From assembly GCF_012726175.1 (NCBI RefSeq), contig NZ_JAASAD010000012.1:1-64000 (forward strand): a DNA stretch of 64,000 nucleotides, read 5' to 3'. Below the pieces are notes generated by a model. The model had not been told where the DNA came from. It saw only the letters and a list, made by a program, of their open reading frames with translations, and ran no database searches. Source of the stretch: Micromonospora sp. HNM0581. Its GTDB lineage: Bacteria; Actinomycetota; Actinomycetes; Mycobacteriales; Micromonosporaceae. Below, piece after piece: positions 52,647 to 60,626 of the stretch (its first letter is position 1; each line of letters starts with the position of its first letter). The position numbers were made by a program, and so were the translations under genes.

Positions 52647-53345
52647 ATGAGTCGACCCGGATCGCTGGGCTCCCCCAATCAGTCGGAACGCGAGCGCATC
52701 GATGCGGATCGTCCCGGTGCACCGCAGCGGGCTCTCGCCGAGCTGCTCGCCGGCAATCGTCGATTCGTCGCCGACACACTGCGGCATCCCCATCAGGACG
52801 CCGACCGTCGAGCCGCCGTCGCGGCCGAACAGCACCCCTTCGCGGTGATCGTCGGCTGCTCCGACTCCCGGCTCGCCGCCGAGATCATCTTTGATCGCGG
52901 TCTCGGTGACCTCTTCGTGGTCCGCACCGCCGGGCACACCGTCGGCCCGGAGGTGCTCGGCAGCGTCGAGTACGCGGTCGCGGTGCTGCGTACGCCGCTG
53001 GTGGTGGTGCTCGGGCACGACTCGTGTGGTGCCGTCCAGGCGGCCCGTGACGCGGTGGCCACCTCGACCCGACCGCCGGGTCACCTGGGCGCGGTGGTCG
53101 ACGCCGTGGTGCCGAGCCTGCGCCGGGCGCAGGACGCCGGTGTGCACGAGCTGGACGAAATCGTGGACATCCACATCGCCCGGACGGTCGAGACGATGTT
53201 GACCTCGTCCGGCACGCTCGCCGCCGAGGTGGGTGCCGGGCGGTGTGCCGTGGTCGGCATGTCGTACCGCCTGGCCGCCGGGGAGGTGCGCGCGGTAGCT
53301 GCGGAACCCGTCGAACTTGCCGTCGAGGCGGCGAACCTGCGCTGA
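52647..53345 (+). CDS. Beta-class carbonic anhydrase
   Basis: 232 residues. Zinc ligands Cys71 (CSDSR, with Asp73 and Arg75), His124 and Cys127 (LGHDSCGAV) are all present. The region RTAGHTVGPEVLGSVEYAV follows the usual order. It hydrates CO2 to bicarbonate in the cytosol. ATG at 52647 has GAGGTG eight bases upstream; the frame is open earlier without coding similarity. A hairpin follows the stop (53392-53428). Confidence 0.93.
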   Translation: MSRPGSLGSPNQSERERIDADRPGAPQRALAELLAGNRRFVADTLRHPHQDADRRAAVAAEQHPFAVIVGCSDSRLAAEIIFDRGLGDLFVVRTAGHTVGPEVLGSVEYAVAVLRTPLVVVLGHDSCGAVQAARDAVATSTRPPGHLGAVVDAVVPSLRRAQDAGVHELDEIVDIHIARTVETMLTSSGTLAAEVGAGRCAVVGMSYRLAAGEVRAVAAEPVELAVEAANLR

Positions 53346-53391
53346 CCGCGCGCGGCGACGGCGAAGCCGTCCGTCCGAGACCCGCCGAGTA

Positions 53392-53428
53392 CGAGGGCCG
53401 TCCCGCAAACCCTGCGGAACGGCCCTCG
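53392..53428. terminator. Bidirectional terminator
   Basis: CGAGGGCCGT (53392-53401) pairs perfectly with ACGGCCCTCG (53419-53428); after one mismatch CCGCA pairs with TGCGG further inside. It lies between the carbonic anhydrase and the secreted coiled-coil gene, which converge. Confidence 0.75.
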
Positions 53429-53447
53429 ATGCGTCGTGCCGGCGTGA

Positions 53448-54464
53448 TCAGAGCAGGGACACGTGAACGTGGTCCGTGTGGTTGGACGGGCCGCTGTAGG
53501 AACTCCAACGTTCCGTCGCCGCGAACCAGATCTGCCGGTTCCAGATGACGTAGTAGATGCCCAGGCGGTCGGCGTTGCGGACCAGGAAAGCCGCCAGGTT
53601 GTTGCCGTAGATCCGGGTGTCGTTGTTGTGCCACGGGCTGAAGCCGCTGTTCTGCAACGACCAGTCACAGGCCCGGCCCTTGGGGTGCTCGAACTTGTCA
53701 CCTGGCCGGAAGCAGCCCACGAACCGGTCGAATCCGGCCCGCTTGACCTCCTTGTACATGTGCAGCGTCCGTGGCGTGATGCAGCCCGAAGTGGTGGGGT
53801 CGTCCTGGTTGCACGACTCGGGCTTCCAGCCACCGTCCGAGGAGCGGTTCGGCGCGATCCGGGCCACCGGCGAGGTGGCGTCCACCAGCCCGCCGGTCAG
53901 CCCGACACCGCCAACCAGCTGGAGGGACTTCTCAGCCTCGCTCTTCTTGCGCGCCATGTCGTTGGTCAGCTTCTTCTGCTCGCGCACCTCGGCGTCGAGC
54001 GCGAGCTTGGCCTGCTCGGCGCGGAGCTTGACCGCGTTGGCCTCACCGAGCTTCTTGTCGTTGACGAGGTTCAGCTCGTCGAGTGCCGAGGCCCGATCGA
54101 TGAAGGAGCCCGGTGCGTTGCTCTGCAACAGCATGGCGATCGCGCCGACCCGTCCCGTCCGGTAGGACTGGGTGGCGATCTGGGTGACCTGTGGGGCGAG
54201 GGCGTCCAGGTCGGCCTGGGCGGCCCTGACCTCGACCGCCAGTTGGAGCTGGCGCTTCTTGGACTTCTCCAGATTGGCCTTGGCCTTGGAGTAGTCCAGG
54301 GTGGTCGCCTCGATCAGATCGTTGAGCATCGGCGGGTCGTCGTCGTGCTCCGCCGGCTTGGGGTCGTTCGGTGCGGCCGTCGCCGGTATCGGACCGGCGA
54401 GGACGGCGAACGCGGCGAACACGGCCACCACGGGTGTCAACCAGCGGCGTAGGGGTGCCGTCAC
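53448..54464 (-). CDS. Secreted coiled-coil protein with ARB_07466-like C-terminal domain
   Basis: 338 residues. Signal peptide at 1-31 (RWLTPVVAVFAAFAVLAGPIPATAA), a coiled-coil part at about 45-175 with NLEKSKKRQLQLAVEVRAAQ and AEQAKLALDAEVREQKK, and a C-terminal domain (about 220-338) ending NHTDHVHVSLL. The Asp/His set KGRACDWSLQ and TDHVHV resembles ARB_07466/M15-like wall-hydrolase domains. I choose GTG at 54464 (GGAAGGG upstream) over ATG at 54479, because the latter sits on the riboswitch P1 end. A cyclic di-AMP riboswitch precedes it, as for other actinobacterial cell-wall hydrolase genes. Confidence 0.85.
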   Translation of the reverse strand: MTAPLRRWLTPVVAVFAAFAVLAGPIPATAAPNDPKPAEHDDDPPMLNDLIEATTLDYSKAKANLEKSKKRQLQLAVEVRAAQADLDALAPQVTQIATQSYRTGRVGAIAMLLQSNAPGSFIDRASALDELNLVNDKKLGEANAVKLRAEQAKLALDAEVREQKKLTNDMARKKSEAEKSLQLVGGVGLTGGLVDATSPVARIAPNRSSDGGWKPESCNQDDPTTSGCITPRTLHMYKEVKRAGFDRFVGCFRPGDKFEHPKGRACDWSLQNSGFSPWHNNDTRIYGNNLAAFLVRNADRLGIYYVIWNRQIWFAATERWSSYSGPSNHTDHVHVSLL

Positions 54465-54480
54465 TGTTTTCCCTTCCATC

Positions 54481-54626
54481 GGCCGCCGACCGGGTTAGCT
54501 GACGGGTTCGGGACGGAGGTGGCCCCTACCGCTTGCGCGGATTCACCCCACGTACCTGGGTCCCCGGTTCGCCTGACGGCGATTGGGCGGTGGCACCGCA
54601 GGCGCCGCTGCGCGCCTTCGGCGGTA
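54481..54626 (-). ncRNA. Cyclic di-AMP riboswitch (ydaO-yuaA type)
   Basis: Read on the minus strand, the region contains the highly conserved order of the class: CCGGGGACCC, GTGGGGTGAATCCGC, GCGGTAGGGGCC and CCCGAACCCGTCAGCTAACC, closing with GGTCGGCGG. The last stretch (54483-54489) pairs with CCGCCGA at 54618-54624 to form P1. It lies just upstream of the secreted coiled-coil gene; the ribosome site GGAAGGG begins about five bases past P1. In actinobacteria this riboswitch turns off wall-hydrolase genes when c-di-AMP is high. Boundaries are approximate. Confidence 0.9.
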
Positions 54627-54765
54627 ACCGGCAGTGAGGTTACCCGACAGTCCATCTGGGCTTCTACGCCCCGAACCCGTCGAGATGCGTCATTTCGTAA
54701 TCGCTCTGAGTGACTAGCGACACGGTTTAGATCCGCATCGGCAGGGGCGGTCACGTTGAGGAGTG

Positions 54766-56112
54766 TCACCATGTGGTGTCCGTACTCCTGTCCGGGTCGG
54801 GCCACCCCGAGGAGGTGGCGGGGGATGTGCTTCGGGTGGGTGGGGTACTGAGGGCGTGGAGAGCCTCGGCCCGCTCCGTCGTCGGCCGGGGGACCACGGG
54901 GGTGGGCTGACCGGTGCGGGTGCCGGCGTTGTCCCGTCCGGCCGTGACCACCACCACGGCGAGCGCGGTGGTGAGGGGTACCGCGGCGATCAGCCCGAGG
55001 GTGGCCACCACGCTGCGGACGATCTCCGTGGTGAGGAACTCGCTCGTCACGATCTGGCCCAACGCTCGGGAGTCGGCGGTCAGTAGGAGCAGTAGCGGCA
55101 GCGAGGCGCCGGCGTACGCCAGCACGATGGTGTTGACCACCGAGGCGATGTGTGCCCGCCCGACCCGGGTGGCCGAGCGGTAGAGCTCCAGACGGGAGCT
55201 GTGCGGGTTGGCGTGGCGCAGTTCGGTGACCGCCGCGGCCTGGGTGACCGTCACGTCGTCGAGTACGCCGAGCGAGCCGATGATGATGCCGGCGAGCAGC
55301 AGGCCGTGTAGGTCGACGTCGGCGCGGAACAGGGACAGTGTGGTGGCGTCCTCGCTGCCGAATCCGGTGAGCTGGGTGGCCTCCGCCGCGACCAGCCCGA
55401 GCAGTCCGGTGAGTACCAGACTGGCGAGCGTGCCGAGGACCGCGACCGAGGTCTGGGCGGAGATGCCGTGGGTCAGGTACAGCACCACGAACATGATCAA
55501 CGAGGCGCCGACGATGGCCACCGCGAGTGGTGGTCGACCGGCGCTGATGCCGGGGAGTACGAAGGTCAGCAGGATGGCGAAGCTGGCGGCCAGGCCGCCC
55601 AGGGCGGCCAGGCCCCGAAGTCGCCCGAAGGCGACGATGGCGGCGGCGAAGAGCACCGCCAGCCACACCAGCGGCCAGCCGCGCTGGTGCTCGGCGATGT
55701 TGTAGGTGCTGACCGACGGGTCCTCCGGGTCGATCAACGGCACCAGGATGATGTCGTCGTCGACGTCGATGCGCGGGGCGCCGGGCCCGCTGGGGATCGG
55801 CGTCTGTACCTCCTGCCCGGCCATCGGTCCGGTCTGCACCCGGACGGTGACCGTTCCGCACGGGCCGTCGGCGGTCGTCGGGGTGCCCTCGGGAACGGCC
55901 GGATTGGGCGGGCAGGGTTCGCTGACCACCCGGGTGACCGTGCCGTGGTAACGGGGGGCGTCGTCGACGGTCTCGGGCCTGGGGGCGTCCCGGGGCCAGA
56001 GCACGATGGCGGCGATCAGGGTGATCAGGAAGAGGGGGGCCACCGTCACGACGAGTATCCGCCGCACCCCGGGTGGGGTGGGCGGAGCGGAACGGGTGTG
56101 GTCGGCGCCCAT
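54766..56112 (-). CDS. YibE/F family integral membrane protein
   Basis: 448 residues. One N-terminal membrane segment (about 19-39), an extracytoplasmic part (about 40-140) with two Cys (EPCPPNPAVPEG and DGPCGTVTVRV), then seven or eight spans from residue 148. The conserved LLAGIIIGSLGVLDDVTVTQAAAVTEL block marks YibE/F. The C-terminal tail is Pro/Thr-rich and cytosolic. The function is unclear; members are sometimes linked to wall or peptide export. ATG at 56112. Confidence 0.88.
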   Translation of the reverse strand: MGADHTRSAPPTPPGVRRILVVTVAPLFLITLIAAIVLWPRDAPRPETVDDAPRYHGTVTRVVSEPCPPNPAVPEGTPTTADGPCGTVTVRVQTGPMAGQEVQTPIPSGPGAPRIDVDDDIILVPLIDPEDPSVSTYNIAEHQRGWPLVWLAVLFAAAIVAFGRLRGLAALGGLAASFAILLTFVLPGISAGRPPLAVAIVGASLIMFVVLYLTHGISAQTSVAVLGTLASLVLTGLLGLVAAEATQLTGFGSEDATTLSLFRADVDLHGLLLAGIIIGSLGVLDDVTVTQAAAVTELRHANPHSSRLELYRSATRVGRAHIASVVNTIVLAYAGASLPLLLLLTADSRALGQIVTSEFLTTEIVRSVVATLGLIAAVPLTTALAVVVVTAGRDNAGTRTGQPTPVVPRPTTERAEALHALSTPPTRSTSPATSSGWPDPDRSTDTTW

Positions 56113-56384
56113 TCAGTGTCTCCCAACGATTCCGAGGCTGAGTACGTGTCGATGGGCGAGACGGTTCAGTGCCGCCCGGCGACCATGGCGAGGGGCGGCC
56201 TGAACGGCCCGGCGATGGCGGGGTGCCTGCCCGGCATGGGCTGCGGGCCGGCTGGCAACGGCAGCGCGGGTACACGCCGGGGAACGACCCCGGGCCGCGG
56301 GGCACGGATTTCGGCTGGCCATCGTAGGCGAATGGTAACCAGCCCGACCTTTATCGCAGGTCGCGCGGTATGTCGGCGGGTCGG

Positions 56385-56681
56385 TCAGCCGCGCTTCATG
56401 AGGCGGCCGACGGCGGCCATCATCTCGGTGGCCATCTCGTCGGCGCGCCCCTCGGCGGCGCCTTCGTGCATGCAGTGCCGGGCGTGGCCGTCGAGCAGGC
56501 CGAGGGCGACCTTGTCCAGTGCGGCCTGGATGGCGGAGATCTGCGTGAGCACGTCGATGCAGTAGCGGTCGTCGTCGACCATCTTCTCGATGCCACGCAC
56601 CTGACCCTCCACCCGGCGCAGCCGGGCGAGGAGCTGGTCCTTGCTGGCCGTGTAGCCGCGGATCGGCACGGGTGTGCTCAT
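56385..56681 (-). CDS. csoR: Copper-sensing repressor CsoR
   Basis: 98-residue all-helical CsoR/RcnR-family repressor. The Cu(I) ligands are present: Cys41 (RYCIDVL), His66 and Cys70 (GHARHCMHE). The N-terminal basic part (LLARLRRVEGQVRGIEKMV) binds DNA. Cu(I) binding releases it from its operators, two of which lie in the 106-base gap to the divergent copZ. ATG at 56681. It regulates the copper export operon to its right. Confidence 0.94.
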   Translation of the reverse strand: MSTPVPIRGYTASKDQLLARLRRVEGQVRGIEKMVDDDRYCIDVLTQISAIQAALDKVALGLLDGHARHCMHEGAAEGRADEMATEMMAAVGRLMKRG

Positions 56682-56697
56682 GCCGGCAAGGATAACG

Positions 56698-56712
56698 TAC
56701 CCCCCGGGGGTA
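56698..56712. promoter_or_regulatory. CsoR operator, csoR-proximal box
   Basis: GTACCCCCCGGGGGTAT-type palindrome, 17 bases upstream of the csoR ATG. It matches the CsoR box pattern (TACCCC...GGGGTA) in form. Confidence 0.8.
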
Positions 56713-56731
56713 TGCTACGGTCGGTGCGACG

Positions 56732-56750
56732 GATACCCCTGGCGGGTATC
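56732..56750. promoter_or_regulatory. CsoR operator, copZ-proximal box
   Basis: GATACCC (56732-56738), five bases, GGGTATC (56744-56750), an ATACCCC...GGGTAT palindrome 38 bases before the copZ ATG. With the first box it places both divergent promoters under CsoR. Confidence 0.85.
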
Positions 56751-56787
56751 GGACAGCTGCTTGGCCCAGCGTGGTGAGGAGAAACCC

Positions 56788-56997
56788 ATGGTCAGTGCGA
56801 CGTATCAGGTGCAGGGTATGACCTGTGGGCACTGTGTCGACGCGGTGAGTACCGAGATCGGTGCGCTCGAAGGTGTCGAAGATGTTCAGGTGGACCTGGC
56901 CGCCGGCCAGGTCACCGTCACCAGCGACCAGCCGCTCTCCGACGACGCGGTCCGTGCCGCGGTGGACGAGGCAGGATACGAGCTGACCGGCGCCTGA
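56788..56997 (+). CDS. copZ: Copper chaperone CopZ
   Basis: 69 residues, one heavy-metal-associated domain. The Cu(I) site is GMTCGHC (Cys13, Cys16) in the first loop; the rest is the beta-alpha-beta fold ending DEAGYELTGA. It passes Cu(I) to the N-terminal domain of CopA. ATG at 56788 has GAGGAG six bases upstream. First gene of the copper export operon. Confidence 0.93.
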   Translation: MVSATYQVQGMTCGHCVDAVSTEIGALEGVEDVQVDLAAGQVTVTSDQPLSDDAVRAAVDEAGYELTGA

Positions 56998-57030
56998 GCC
57001 GACCACCAGGCGGAGGAACGAGGATCACCC

Positions 57031-58008
57031 ATGAACACGGCGACCAGGCTGAGCGGCTTCGCCCTCGGCCTCGCGGCGGTCTTCGGCGCGGCGTACGGGG
57101 TGGGTCAGCTGACCGGCCCGGTGAACGTGGTAGCTGCCGGCCATGACAGCGGTGACTCCGGCCATGACAGCGGAGGCGCCGGCCATGACAGCGGTGACTC
57201 CGGCCACGAGGGTGCGGCCGGACATCTGCCCGGCGGTCTGCTCGTCTCCGACCGTGGGTACACCCTGGTGCCGGTCGACGCGCCGCCCGGTGAGTTCGCG
57301 TTCCGGATCGACGGGCCCGACGGCGGTCCGGTGACCGACTACGACGTCACCCACGACGAACGGATGCACCTCATCGTCGCCCGCCGTGACCTCTCCGGTT
57401 TCCGGCACGTGCATCCGAAGCTGACCGGGGACGGCACCTGGCGGATCGCCTCGCCGCTGGACTCTCCCGGGGTGTGGCGGGTCTTCGCCGACTTCACCCC
57501 GACCGGCGGCCACCCCCTCACGCTCGGTGTCGACGTGACCGTCCCCGGCACGCTCACCGAGCGCGAACTTCCCGCACCGGCGACCAGCGCCACCGTCGAC
57601 GGTTACACCGTCAGCCTCTCCGGTGTACCGCAGCCGGGTACCAGCACGATGCTGACCCTCACCGTCGCCCGCGACGGGACCCCGGTCACCGACCTGGAGC
57701 CGTACCTCGGGGCGTACGGCCATCTGGTGGCGCTGCGCCGAGGTGACCTGGCGTACCTGCACGTGCACCCCGAGGGCAGCCCGGGAGACGAAGGGAGCGG
57801 CCCGGGGCCGCAGCTCAGCTTCGCCACCGAGTTCCCCTCGGCCGGCGTGTACCGCCTCTACCTCGACTTCCGCCACCGGGCAGTGGTGCGGACCGCCGAG
57901 TTCACGGTCCAGGTCAAAGACCCGGGTGGCGCCACCGAGCCAGGCGCAGGGCAGGCCACCACCGGGCCCGAGGACGGGCACGGTGTTCCCGGGCACGGGC
58001 ACGACTGA
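57031..58008 (+). CDS. His-rich secreted copper-operon protein
   Basis: 325 residues. Signal-anchor at about 7-30 (SGFALGLAAVFGAAYGVGQL), then a His/Asp/Ser repeat region at about 37-62 (GHDSGDS units), a globular beta-rich part with DVTHDERMHLIVARRDLSGFRHVHP and LAYLHVHPEGSP, and a His-rich tail GHGVPGHGHD. The HxH pairs and His clusters fit extracellular copper binding. Such genes sit between copZ and copA in many actinobacteria. The ribosome site is GGAGGA; ATG at 57031. Confidence 0.85.
   Translation: MNTATRLSGFALGLAAVFGAAYGVGQLTGPVNVVAAGHDSGDSGHDSGGAGHDSGDSGHEGAAGHLPGGLLVSDRGYTLVPVDAPPGEFAFRIDGPDGGPVTDYDVTHDERMHLIVARRDLSGFRHVHPKLTGDGTWRIASPLDSPGVWRVFADFTPTGGHPLTLGVDVTVPGTLTERELPAPATSATVDGYTVSLSGVPQPGTSTMLTLTVARDGTPVTDLEPYLGAYGHLVALRRGDLAYLHVHPEGSPGDEGSGPGPQLSFATEFPSAGVYRLYLDFRHRAVVRTAEFTVQVKDPGGATEPGAGQATTGPEDGHGVPGHGHD
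57139..57201 (+). repeat. Three 21-base tandem repeats in the His-rich gene
   Basis: Copies at 57139-57159, 57160-57180 and 57181-57201 begin GGCCATGACAGCGG; the first and third are identical, the second differs at the last bases. Each encodes a GHDSGxx unit. A partial fourth copy follows. Length change by slippage would alter metal-binding capacity. Confidence 0.85.
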
Positions 58009-58019
58009 CAGGACCGACC

Positions 58020-60272
58020 ATGAGTACGAGCCGACCCCTGACCGCCGCACCGCACCTGATCGAACTGGCCATCGGCGGGATGACCTGTGCATCCTGTGCC
58101 GCCCGGATCGAGAAGAAGCTGAACCGGATGGACGGCGTACAGGCCACCGTCAACTACGCCACGGAAAAGGCGACCGTCACCTACGGTGATCCGGTCACCC
58201 CGGCCGACCTCGTCGCCGCCATCGAGAAGACCGGTTACCGGGCCAGTCTCCCACCACCACCCACTCCGGCCGCACCGGTTCCCGCCCCCGAACACCCGGA
58301 TCCGCTGCCCGCGCTGCGTACCCGGTTGTGGATCTCCGTGGCCTTGAGCGTGCCGGTGATCGCGCTGGCCATGGTGCCGGCCTGGCAGTTCACCTACTGG
58401 CAGTGGTTGTCGCTCACCCTGGCGGCCCCGGTGGTCGTCTACGGCGGGCTGCCCTTCCACCGCGCCGCGCTCGTGAATCTGCGGCACGGTGCCGCGACCA
58501 TGGACACCCTGGTGTCGCTGGGCACGCTGGCTGCTTTCGGCTGGTCGGTGTGGGCGCTGTTCCTCGGCACCGCGGGCACTGCGGGAATGACCCACCCGTT
58601 CAGTTTCGACATCGGCCGAACCGACGGTTCCGGCAACATCTACCTGGAGGCGGCTGCCGGGGTCACCACCTTCATCCTGGCCGGCCGCTACCTCGAGGCA
58701 CGAGCGAAACGAACCGCCGGTGCGGCCCTGCGGGCCCTGCTCGATCTGGGCGTCCGGGACGTGTCCGTCCTGAGGAACGGGGTGGAAACCCGGATACCGG
58801 TCGACCAGCTCGCGGTGGGCGACCGCTTCGTGGTGCGGCCCGGCGAGAAGATCGCCACCGACGGGACGGTGGAGGAAGGTTCGTCGGCGGTGGATGCCAG
58901 CCTGGTCACCGGCGAGTCGGTGCCGGTCGAGGTGGGGGCCGGCGACACCGTGATCGGCGGCAGCGTCAACGCCGGTGGCCGACTGGTGGTAACCGCGACC
59001 CGGATCGGCGCCGACACCCAACTAGCCCAGATGGCCCGACTGGTCGAGCAGGCGCAGAGCGGCAAGGCCGCCGCGCAGCGGCTCGCCGACCGCATCTCCG
59101 GGGTCTTCGTGCCGATCGTGATCGCCCTGGCCACCGGCACGCTGGGCTGGTGGCTGGGCGCAGGAGCCGAAACAGCCACCGCCTTCACCGCCGCCGTGGC
59201 GGTGCTGATCATAGCCTGCCCGTGCGCCCTCGGCCTGGCGACGCCGACCGCGTTGCTGGTCGGCACCGGGCGAGGTGCACAAATCGGCATCCTGATCAAA
59301 GGGCCGGAGGCTCTGGAGTCCACCCGCCGGGTGGACACCGTGGTGCTGGACAAGACCGGCACCGTGACCACCGGCAGGATGAGCCTGCTCGCGGTGACCC
59401 CTGGTGAGGGGGAACGACGCGACGAGGTGCTGAGGGTGGCAGCTGCCCTGGAGAGCGGCTCGGAGCATCCGATCGCCCAGGCGGTGGTGGCGGGCGCCGC
59501 CGAGGTCGGCGCACCCTTACCGGTAACCAACTTCGCCAACGTGGCCGGGATGGGTGTCACCGGCACCGTCGACGGCCGTCAGGTGCTGCTCGGCCGGGCC
59601 CGGCTGCTGCGGGACCGGGATCTGGTCGTACCGGACGGCATCGCCCGGGCAGCGACTGACGCGGAGGCGGCGGGGCGTACGGTCGTGCTCGTCGGTTGGG
59701 ACGGCCGGGCCCGTGGTCTGCTCGCCGTGGCCGACGAGGTGAGACCCACCAGCCCGGAGGCCGTACGGCGGCTGCGAGCGCTCGGCCTGAGACCGGTGCT
59801 GCTCACCGGCGACAACGCCGCTGTAGCCCGAACGGTGGCCACCGAGGTGGGCGTCGACGAGGTGATCGCGGAGGTGCTGCCGACGGAGAAGGTCGAGGTG
59901 GTGGCCCGGTTGCAGGAAGAGGGTCGGGTGGTGGCGATGGTCGGCGACGGGGTCAACGACGCCGCCGCGCTGGCGCGGGCGGATCTCGGCCTGGCCATGG
60001 GCGCCGGCACCGACGTGGCGATCGAGGCGTCCGACCTGACTTTGATCCGGAACGACCTGCTGGCCGCGGTGGACGCCATCCGGCTGGCCCGGAACACTCT
60101 CGGCACCATCAAGGGCAACCTGTTCTGGGCGTTCTCCTACAACGTGGCGGCCCTGCCACTGGCCGCCGCCGGGCTGCTCAACCCGATGATCGCGGGCGCG
60201 ACGATGGCGTTCTCGTCGGTCTTCGTGGTGGTCAACAGCCTCCGGCTGCGCCGGTTCCGGTCCGCTTCCTGA
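58020..60272 (+). CDS. copA: Cu(I)-exporting P1B-type ATPase CopA
   Basis: 750 residues. N-terminal metal domain with GMTCASC (Cys23, Cys26), eight membrane spans, the transport-site CPC at residues 400-402, phosphorylation DKTGT with Asp444, the HP motif SEHPIAQAVV, TGDN and hinge GDGVNDAAAL. It exports Cu(I) from the cytosol using ATP. ATG at 58020 follows 11 bases after the His-rich gene, so the three genes form one operon under CsoR. Confidence 0.95.
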   Translation: MSTSRPLTAAPHLIELAIGGMTCASCAARIEKKLNRMDGVQATVNYATEKATVTYGDPVTPADLVAAIEKTGYRASLPPPPTPAAPVPAPEHPDPLPALRTRLWISVALSVPVIALAMVPAWQFTYWQWLSLTLAAPVVVYGGLPFHRAALVNLRHGAATMDTLVSLGTLAAFGWSVWALFLGTAGTAGMTHPFSFDIGRTDGSGNIYLEAAAGVTTFILAGRYLEARAKRTAGAALRALLDLGVRDVSVLRNGVETRIPVDQLAVGDRFVVRPGEKIATDGTVEEGSSAVDASLVTGESVPVEVGAGDTVIGGSVNAGGRLVVTATRIGADTQLAQMARLVEQAQSGKAAAQRLADRISGVFVPIVIALATGTLGWWLGAGAETATAFTAAVAVLIIACPCALGLATPTALLVGTGRGAQIGILIKGPEALESTRRVDTVVLDKTGTVTTGRMSLLAVTPGEGERRDEVLRVAAALESGSEHPIAQAVVAGAAEVGAPLPVTNFANVAGMGVTGTVDGRQVLLGRARLLRDRDLVVPDGIARAATDAEAAGRTVVLVGWDGRARGLLAVADEVRPTSPEAVRRLRALGLRPVLLTGDNAAVARTVATEVGVDEVIAEVLPTEKVEVVARLQEEGRVVAMVGDGVNDAAALARADLGLAMGAGTDVAIEASDLTLIRNDLLAAVDAIRLARNTLGTIKGNLFWAFSYNVAALPLAAAGLLNPMIAGATMAFSSVFVVVNSLRLRRFRSAS

Positions 60273-60282
60273 ACTTCCCCGG

Positions 60283-60306
60283 GTTGACCGGTGCGGGGCT
60301 GGGTAT
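60283..60306 (+). promoter_or_regulatory. Sigma-B-like promoter of the csbD gene
   Basis: GTTG, 14 bases, GGGTAT. This fits the GNNT-N14-16-GGGTA(C/T) pattern of actinobacterial SigB-type promoters, 41 bases before the CsbD ATG. CsbD proteins are typical members of SigB regulons. Confidence 0.55.
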
Positions 60307-60346
60307 CTGACTCCTGTAGCGGCAGGAATCCCCCGGGGAGGCTGAC

Positions 60347-60520
60347 ATGGGTGTCGAGGACAAGTTCAACAACACCGCCGAGAACACCGGCGGCAAGATC
60401 AAGGAAGGCGTGGGGCGCGCCACGGACGACGAACGACTGGAGGCGGAGGGTCGCGGCGACCAGATGAGCGCCAACCTCAAGCAGGCCGGCGAGAAAATCA
60501 AGGACGCTTTCCGCAAATAG
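60347..60520 (+). CDS. CsbD family stress-response protein
   Basis: 57 residues: MGVEDKFNNTAENTGGKIKE, then GVGRATDDERLEAEGRGDQM and a Lys-rich amphipathic end NLKQAGEKIKDAFRK. The family is small, hydrophilic and induced by general stress. ATG at 60347 has GGGGAGG six bases upstream. Too small for most automatic calls, but it is a full-length, clear family member. A sigma-B-like promoter and a terminator hairpin flank it. Confidence 0.92.
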   Translation: MGVEDKFNNTAENTGGKIKEGVGRATDDERLEAEGRGDQMSANLKQAGEKIKDAFRK

Positions 60521-60539
60521 TCACGTACGCTCCGCCACT

Positions 60540-60565
60540 GCCGGGCCGGCTCACACCGGCCCGGC
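60540..60565. terminator. GC hairpin between convergent genes
   Basis: Perfect ten-base arms GCCGGGCCGG (60540-60549) and CCGGCCCGGC (60556-60565) with a six-base loop, 20 bases past the CsbD stop and before the converging anti-sigma gene end. Confidence 0.7.
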
Positions 60566-60626
60566 ATCGTGCCCGCCGTACCTGATCGCCGCCTGGCTTC
60601 GTCTCGCGTTCCCGAGGCGGCGGGTC

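Noticed and set aside
56113..57006. Minus-strand frame across csoR and copZ
   Set aside because: Antisense to copZ, out of frame with csoR, and covering the CsoR boxes; no domain.
57141..57206. CRISPR-like repeats
   Set aside because: Tandem coding repeats without spacers, in frame with the His-rich protein.
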